Below are positions 58,473 through 64,000 of a DNA stretch of 64,000 bases, piece after piece; the stretch's first letter is position 1, and every line of letters starts with the position of its first letter. Below the pieces are notes generated by a model, which saw nothing but the letters and a program-made list of their open reading frames with translations, was not told the origin of the DNA and searched no databases. Source of the stretch: Girardinichthys multiradiatus (lineage: Eukaryota; Chordata; Actinopteri; Cyprinodontiformes; Goodeidae); NCBI RefSeq assembly GCF_021462225.1, contig NC_061795.1, positions 47,208,880-47,272,879 on the forward strand. The letters run 5' to 3'. The translations under genes and the position numbers were made by a program.

Positions 58473-58820
58473 TTGGGTTCTAGGGTTCGAGGCTACCCTT
58501 TTGTGCCAAACACTGTCAGATATGACTCTAAAACTAGGAAAGGTTCCAACCTCGCTATTTGTCAATATTTTGGTTTAAAAATATCTCAGCGGCCATGTTT
58601 AGACTTGGAACACTGGTCCTGGCTAAATGACGATCCAAGCAGATCAGCTTCACAATGTCTATTTAAACGTGGGATCAAAATCCCAGAAACATCAGAAGGG
58701 ATGTTAACATTACGGATACATTCAGAACCAGCTTTACTTGACAGATTTGTGCACCCAAACCAAGATTTTGACTTATTCCATTTTGCTGTATATTTATATA
58801 CAGTATATATAGTCATTCAG
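58473..58820 (+). other. Unrecognised open reading stretch
   Basis: Open from 58473 to the edge of the SINE at 58811, where it runs into the repeat. The translated part (with ISQRPCLDLEHWSWLNDDPS and SASQCLFKRGIKIPETSEGM) is less biased than random AT-rich DNA. I do not recognise any domain. It could be a fragment of a transposon gene, an exon, or chance. Confidence 0.2.
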
Positions 58821-59153
58821 TCATTTTCTACCGCTGCTTCCATAGTGGGTCGCAGGGAATCTGGTGTCTATCTCAGGCAGTCTATGGGCGTGAGGCGGGG
58901 CACACCCTGGACAGGTCGCCAGTCCTTCATAGGGCAACACAGACACACACCCATTCACACCTAAATTAGAGAAACCAACAGCCAGGTTTTTGGACTGTGA
59001 GAGGAAGCCAGAGTACCTGGAGAGAACCCACACATGAATGGGGAGAACATGCAAACTCCATGAAGAAGAAGAAAGACCCCTGGCCGGGAGTTGAACACAG
59101 GACCTTCTTGCTGCAAGGCAACAGTGCTACCAACTGCACCACGGTGCAGCCCT
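58811..59153 (-). repeat. tRNA-type SINE copy
   Basis: On the minus strand it starts GGGCTGCACCGTGGTGCAG, then AACTCCCGGCCAGGGGTC, and ends CTGAATGACT. Same family as 6730-7081 and 61282-61634. Confidence 0.8.
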
Positions 59154-59439
59154 ATATATAAATATATCACAAGGGAAATCAAAATAAAAGCTTCATTTTG
59201 TAGATTGGCATATACACAGTATTTTTGCAAAAGAGAAGGTCAAGGTTGAATTGACAAGGGCCCATTTTCAATCCCTTTAGTCACATCTCTATGGAGTTTT
59301 TTTGGTTGAAACATTGTTGATCTGTTTAATTATGTAACTTAAAATTTGTAATATGAGAGAAGTAAATGCAAACTGAGCTCTAAGAGTTCATTGAATTAGA
59401 TGCAAGCACACAAACAGTGATCATTTTAACCTGTAATTT

Positions 59440-60240
59440 AGTCCATCTAATGAGCTCTACATCTGTCCTGGGCTCTCCTTACTGACTGCTTTTCATCTGG
59501 AGGAGCAGCAGCTCTGCTTCTAGCTCCCCACAATATCTCTAAAGCTGAGTCCAGGAACCCTACAAAGCTCATTTCAGCTGTTTATATCCAGGATCTCGTT
59601 CTTTTGGTGATGATCCATACCTCACAACCATAGGTTGACGTAAGTAGACACACAGACCAGTGAATCAGAACTTCACTTTTTGGCTCAGCTCTTTCTTCTC
59701 CACAGCACACTGGAGCAGCACCTGCATTTCAGCAGACAAGGGCCCAGCTCTGCTCCTGGAGCATCTTAGCATCACTGGAGAGCAAAACATCTTGTCTTCC
59801 AATTGAGTTATAGACATACTTCCCTTGTAAGCTTTTTCAAGATCCACCAAAACACATGTAGACCAGATAACCAAACTTCCCTGACCCCTCACTGGGTCTT
59901 TGATGGTAATGGTCTGGTCCACTGGTCTACTGTTTCATACACAGTCTGAAGGTCACACTGCTTCTCCTTATTCAGGGGTTTGACAATCAATTGGAGCATC
60001 CTTTCCAACACCCTGGAGTAAGCTTTCACAAGGAGAGAAATTTGATCCTCTTTCTTTGGAACATACTTTCTGGTCCCCTTTCCTGAAAATTATGATCACT
60101 AAACTGCTCTGCCTTTTACACAGGACTGTCACAGTCTTCTGTGTGATGTTAAAGAGGTGAGTGAACCACAAGAAACCTCATAAATCCAGAGGCCTCAGCT
60201 TCTCAGAGTGAATATCATGCGCCCCTGGTGCCTTCCCTCA
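59440..60240 (-). mobile_element. Very decayed LINE, same family as 38.7 kb
   Basis: The blocks GGAGGAGCAGCAGCTCTGC (about 59499) and CAGGATCTCGTTCTTTTGG (about 59588) are reverse complements of the 39.75-39.9 kb region. On the minus strand 59665-59922 keeps STCVLVDLEKAYKGS, equivalent to the [10 protein letters not shown] block. This is the oldest-looking of the three copies. Confidence 0.75.
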
Positions 60241-61281
60241 TATATCATTTAAAAGTGTAAAGTATGGGATCTTGTAATGTTAGAGGATTTTGAGTGGCTG
60301 GTTTGGCTAGAAAAGTTCTACATAATTTAGTCCTTTCAGGTAACTCTACTGATAGAAGGGGGTTACCTGATGTTAGTGGTGGATACTTAAGTCTGTATGG
60401 ACCGATTGTTGGGCTAAACTGATGCAGACAAAAACAAAAGCCTTTAAATTGTTTTTATGTATTTAGTTAAATTCTGACTAGTTTGTTTTATTGCTTTTGT
60501 TTCGTATTGTGCATCATATCTTTGTTTTAATTTCCTGACTCTGGCCCTTTAGTTTTTGTTATTTCCTCTCCTTCCTGCTTTCTGTACAATCAGATTTGAG
60601 TTTGCATCTTACTTCACCTGCCTTTCTTAGCTGGCTGCCATCAACATCCCTCTGATTTCCTTTGTTCTCAGTAAGACTCCATTTTTCTCCCTGTTTGGGG
60701 TTTCATCATTTCAAGCTTTGCTCTAGGTTCATTTGGTTCTGAATGTTTTTTGCTGGCTTCCTTCATTGCAGCATGTATGTGACCTGTCCCAACCATTCTA
60801 CCAACGCTATGTCTAGTTTCTGCCAGTTACAGGAAGACATTTACATTCAGAAAATGCGATTTTAAAATAAATTGCTTTTATTGTTTCAGTTTGGCCATAA
60901 AAAGTAGCTGTTTAAACATCAAATCCAAACAAATCCTGAAAGAAAATGAAAGTCATGGACTCACAATATAAGCCATTGATTAAGTTGATATGTGACAGAA
61001 CAATTTCGACAAGTGAATTTGGAATCACTCCAGCTAGCTGAGCCATTGTAACAAGATTAGACATGAAAGGCTAAATATTCATTACTGAGAAGCAAATGAG
61101 GACAATTTTAGGTTTTTGGGAAGTAAATTGTGTTTTTTTAATGGATTTGCAACACACAGTCTTTACAGACCAAAGCTCCAAAGACAGCTATAAAAGTGCC
61201 TTGGTACTGTAATTTTTATTATTTTCATTTGATGTTTATATGAAAGAGACCGAACAACATGCCTCCTTGAAGTAAACAAAT

Positions 61282-61634
61282 AGTCAGTCAGTCATTTTCT
61301 ACCACTTGTTCCATAGTGGGTCACGGGGGAGCTGGTGCCTATCTCCAGCAGTGTATGGGTGAGAGGCGGGGTACACCCTGGACAGGTTGCCAGTCCATCG
61401 CAGGGCAACACACAAACAACCACGCACACACTCATTCATACACCTAAGGGCAATTTAGAGAGACCAATTAACCTAACAGGCATGTCTTTGGACTGTGGGA
61501 GGAAGCTGGAGTACCTGGTGAGAACCCATGCATGCACAGGGAGAACATGCAGAAAGACCCCAGGCTGGGAATTGAACCTAGGACCTTCTTGCTGCAAGGC
61601 AACAGTGCTACCAACTGCACCACCATGCAGCCCT
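61282..61634 (-). repeat. tRNA-type SINE copy
   Basis: On the minus strand: GGCTGCATGGTGGTGCAGTT, GGTTCAATTCCCAGCC (B box), then the common body ending TGACTGACTA. Best match to the copy at 6730-7081. Confidence 0.82.
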
Positions 61635-61757
61635 GCACTATGCAGTAAACAAATATTTTCTCTTGAATTCCAATCAGCAGAACAAATTTAGGTTACAGAC
61701 ACATCTGACTGTCACCGAGGAACCATAAATGTTCTACTGGGATAAAAAGAATATGTA

Positions 61758-63305
61758 CAGGTCCTTCTCAAAATATTAGCATATTGTGATAAAGTTCATT
61801 ATTTTCCATAATGTCATGATTAAAATTTAACATTCATATATTTTAGATACATTGCACACTAACTGAAATATTTCAGGTCTTTTATTGTCTTAATACGGAT
61901 GATTTTGGCATACAGCTCATGAAAACCCAAAATTCCTATCTCACAAAATTAGCATATCATTAAAAGGGTCTCTAAACGAGCTATGAACCTAATCATCTGA
62001 ATCTACGAGTTAACTCTAAACACCTGCAAAAGATTCCTGAGGCCTTTAAAACTCCCAGCCTGGTTCATCACTCAAAACCCCAATCATGGGTAAGACTGCA
62101 GACCTGACTGCTGTCCAGAAGGCCACTATTGACACCCTCAAGCAAGAGGGTAAGACACAGAAAGACATTTCTGAACGAATAGGCTGTTCCCAGAGTGCTG
62201 TATCAAGGCACCTCAGTGGGAAGTCTGTGGGAAGGAAAAAGTGTGTCAGAAAACGCTGCACAACGAGAAGAGGTGACCGGACCCTGAGGAAGATTGTGGA
62301 GAAGGGCCGATTCCAGACCTTGGGGGACCTGCGGAAGCAGTGGACTGAGTCTGGAGTAGAAACATCCAGAGCCACCGTGCACAGGCGTGTGCAGGAAATG
62401 GGCTACAGGTGCCGCATTCCCCAGACCTGGGCTACAGAGAAGCAGCACTGGACTGTTGCTCAGTGGTCCAAAGTACTTTTTTCAGATGAAAGCAAATTCT
62501 GCATGTCATTCGGAAATCAAGGTGCCAGAGTCTGGAGGAAGACTGGGGAGAAGGAAATGCCAAAATGCCAGAAGTCCAGTGTCAAGTACCCACAGTCAGT
62601 GATGGTCTGGGGTGCCGTGTCAGCTGCTGGTGTTGGTCCACTGTGTTTTATCAAGGGCAGGGTCAATGCAGCTAGCTATCAGGAGATTTTGGAGCACTTC
62701 ATGCTTCCATCTGCTGAAAAGCTTTATGGAGATGAAGATTTCATTTTTCAGCACGACCTGGCACCTGCTCACAGTGCCAAAACCACTGGTAAATGGTTTA
62801 CTGACCATGGTATCACTGTGCTCAATTGGCCTGCCAACTCTCCTGACCTGAACCCCATAGAGAATCTGTGGGATATTGTGAAGAGAACGTTGAGACACTC
62901 AAGACCCAACACTCTGGATGAGCTAAAGGCCGCTATCGAAGCATCCTGGGCCTCCATAAGACCTCAGCAGTGCCACAGGCTGCATTGAAGCAGTCATTTC
63001 TGCAAAAGGATTCCCGACCAAGTATTGAGTGCATAACTGTACATTATTATTTGAAGGTTGACGTTTTTTGTATTAAAAACACTTTTCTTTTATTGGTCGG
63101 ATGAAATATGCTAATTTTGTGAGATAGGAATTTTGGGTTTTCATGAGCTGTATGCCAAAATAATCCGTATTAAGACAATAAAAGACCTGAAATATTTCAG
63201 TTAGTGTGCAATGAATCTAAAATATATGAATATTAAATTTTCATCATTACATTATAGAAAATAATGAACTTTATCACAATATGCTAATTTTTTGAGAAGG
63301 ACCTG
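61758..63305 (+). mobile_element. Tc1-like transposon with long inverted repeats
   Basis: The left end CAGGTCCTTCTCAAAATATT and its mirror at 63305 (ending GAGAAGGACCTG) extend as inverted repeats of about 200 bp (61758-61970 and 63105-63305), with TA on both sides (61756-61757 and 63306-63307). Length 1,548 bp. The two ends differ at few positions, suggesting recent insertion. Confidence 0.95.
62086..62988 (+). CDS. Tc1-like transposase, nearly intact, altered C-terminus
   Basis: This enzyme cuts and pastes its own element at TA sites. The 300-residue frame starts MGKTADLTAVQKATIDTLKQ. It has paired helix-turn-helix DNA-binding regions (about 8-45 and 60-110, with CSQSAVSRHLSG), a GRKK-type basic patch (residue 49 on), and the DDE triad D134 (LFSDESKF), D224 (FQHDLAPAHS) and E259 (SPDLNPIENLWDIV), with 34 residues between D224 and E259 as usual. 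The frame ends CHRLH at 62988, but the usual tail (IEAVISAKGFPTKY) is readable immediately downstream in another frame (62984-63028). A small deletion has therefore shifted the frame and removed about 20-35 residues of the expected C-terminus. Activity is uncertain. Confidence 0.93.
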   Translation: MGKTADLTAVQKATIDTLKQEGKTQKDISERIGCSQSAVSRHLSGKSVGRKKCVRKRCTTRRGDRTLRKIVEKGRFQTLGDLRKQWTESGVETSRATVHRRVQEMGYRCRIPQTWATEKQHWTVAQWSKVLFSDESKFCMSFGNQGARVWRKTGEKEMPKCQKSSVKYPQSVMVWGAVSAAGVGPLCFIKGRVNAASYQEILEHFMLPSAEKLYGDEDFIFQHDLAPAHSAKTTGKWFTDHGITVLNWPANSPDLNPIENLWDIVKRTLRHSRPNTLDELKAAIEASWASIRPQQCHRLH

Positions 63306-64000
63306 TATATCGCTGCTGCTTGGTTGTAGGCAGACAATATTATCTCCTTTACAGATATGCCTTAATCAAATAGCACATAACCTGCTCACTCACTATGCAA
63401 ATCCTGATGACTGTTGGAAAAACAAAAATTGGCAGGTAGTGACAGGTATTCCCAGTTAAATAAAACCTACATCTCATTCACACATACTGTACAAATTTTC
63501 TGTAAAACATTTCCTAAAATAAAGACAAACCTTGTGTACTTCTGTGTAAACCTGGCAGTTTCCATCTGTAAGAACTTAAAGCAAATAAAACATTTACCTG
63601 CTAAACTTTACATATTCTCGCTTCCTTTCTTCCAAAAAATCTTATTTCCATGCTGTAAATCCTGATTTAAAGTCATTCAGTTGTCAGAGAAACAAAAGAA
63701 GCTCCCTGTAAGAGCAATTCCAACTAATGTCATATCATTAAACTGTTCCTCCTGCTTTGCAAACTCTAGACACACCCTCTCGTTCCTTTTTCCCTGCTCA
63801 CACATTCAGCACCTGACTTTTTGCAGAGCATTCTGGGGAAACAGGTTGGAGAAGATTCAAATGATGTCTCAGGAAACTTATTATAAGAGGTTAGGTACTC
63901 CTCTGTTTAAACATTTCTCTGCAGGTTCACTGGTAAAATCCACGGGAAAGAAATATTAAATATGAAGCAAAGGAATACGTGGTTAAGATTTAGTAAATAT

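Larger units (their letters stand above)
57885..64000. other. Right flank, repeats only
   Basis: Upstream side of the synaptotagmin-like gene. It contains two SINE copies, a LINE relic and a Tc1-like transposon, plus an unrecognised open stretch at 58473-58820. Segments 60250-61280 and 63310-64000 are AT-rich with nothing recognised. No host gene was seen. Confidence 0.5.

Overview
The window looks like nuclear DNA of a teleost fish. It is AT-rich with many short exons, microsatellites, tRNA-type SINEs, Tc1-like transposons and LINE fragments of the kinds common in bony fish. No rRNA, tRNA gene, CRISPR array, operon or bacterial feature was seen. All exon borders below were placed by hand from splice signals, phase continuity and family resemblance; no alignment or RNA evidence was available.

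The main content is one large gene on the minus strand, a complete NLRC5-like NLR running from a predicted promoter near 49.6 kb to a stop codon at 2820. About 55 coding exons give roughly 1,870 residues, close to the size I recall for mammalian NLRC5. They encode an N-terminal region, a NACHT ATPase split over several exons (P-loop GQAGSGKT, Walker B LDGYDE) and a very long leucine-rich repeat (LRR) domain ending in an NLRC5-type tail. The first half of the LRR domain is a higher-order repeat: three LRR exons of mostly 84, 84 and 90 nt, then an insert of up to 81 nt, several times over. The second half is plain LRR exons. Two putative 65-nt exons (44469-44533 and 16482-16546) do not fit the reading frame. 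An interferon-response-like element pair lies at the predicted promoter.

Upstream of it, also on the minus strand (52647-57884), is a complete eight-exon gene for a 410-residue synaptotagmin-like protein with one membrane segment and two C2 domains, several of whose usual calcium-binding aspartates are missing.

The rest is introns and flanks filled with mobile DNA: two Tc1-like elements with readable ends (21538-23097 broken, 61758-63305 nearly intact), older Tc1 relics, three copies of one LINE family (4.1, 38.7 and 59.4 kb) plus an L2-like relic (30.2 kb), four copies of one SINE, several non-autonomous repeats, a decayed THAP-like coding segment, a roughly 580-bp GGAGA tract beside a splice site and a roughly 390-bp GGAT-type satellite. 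The left 2.8 kb and the right 6 kb contain no gene I can recognise.
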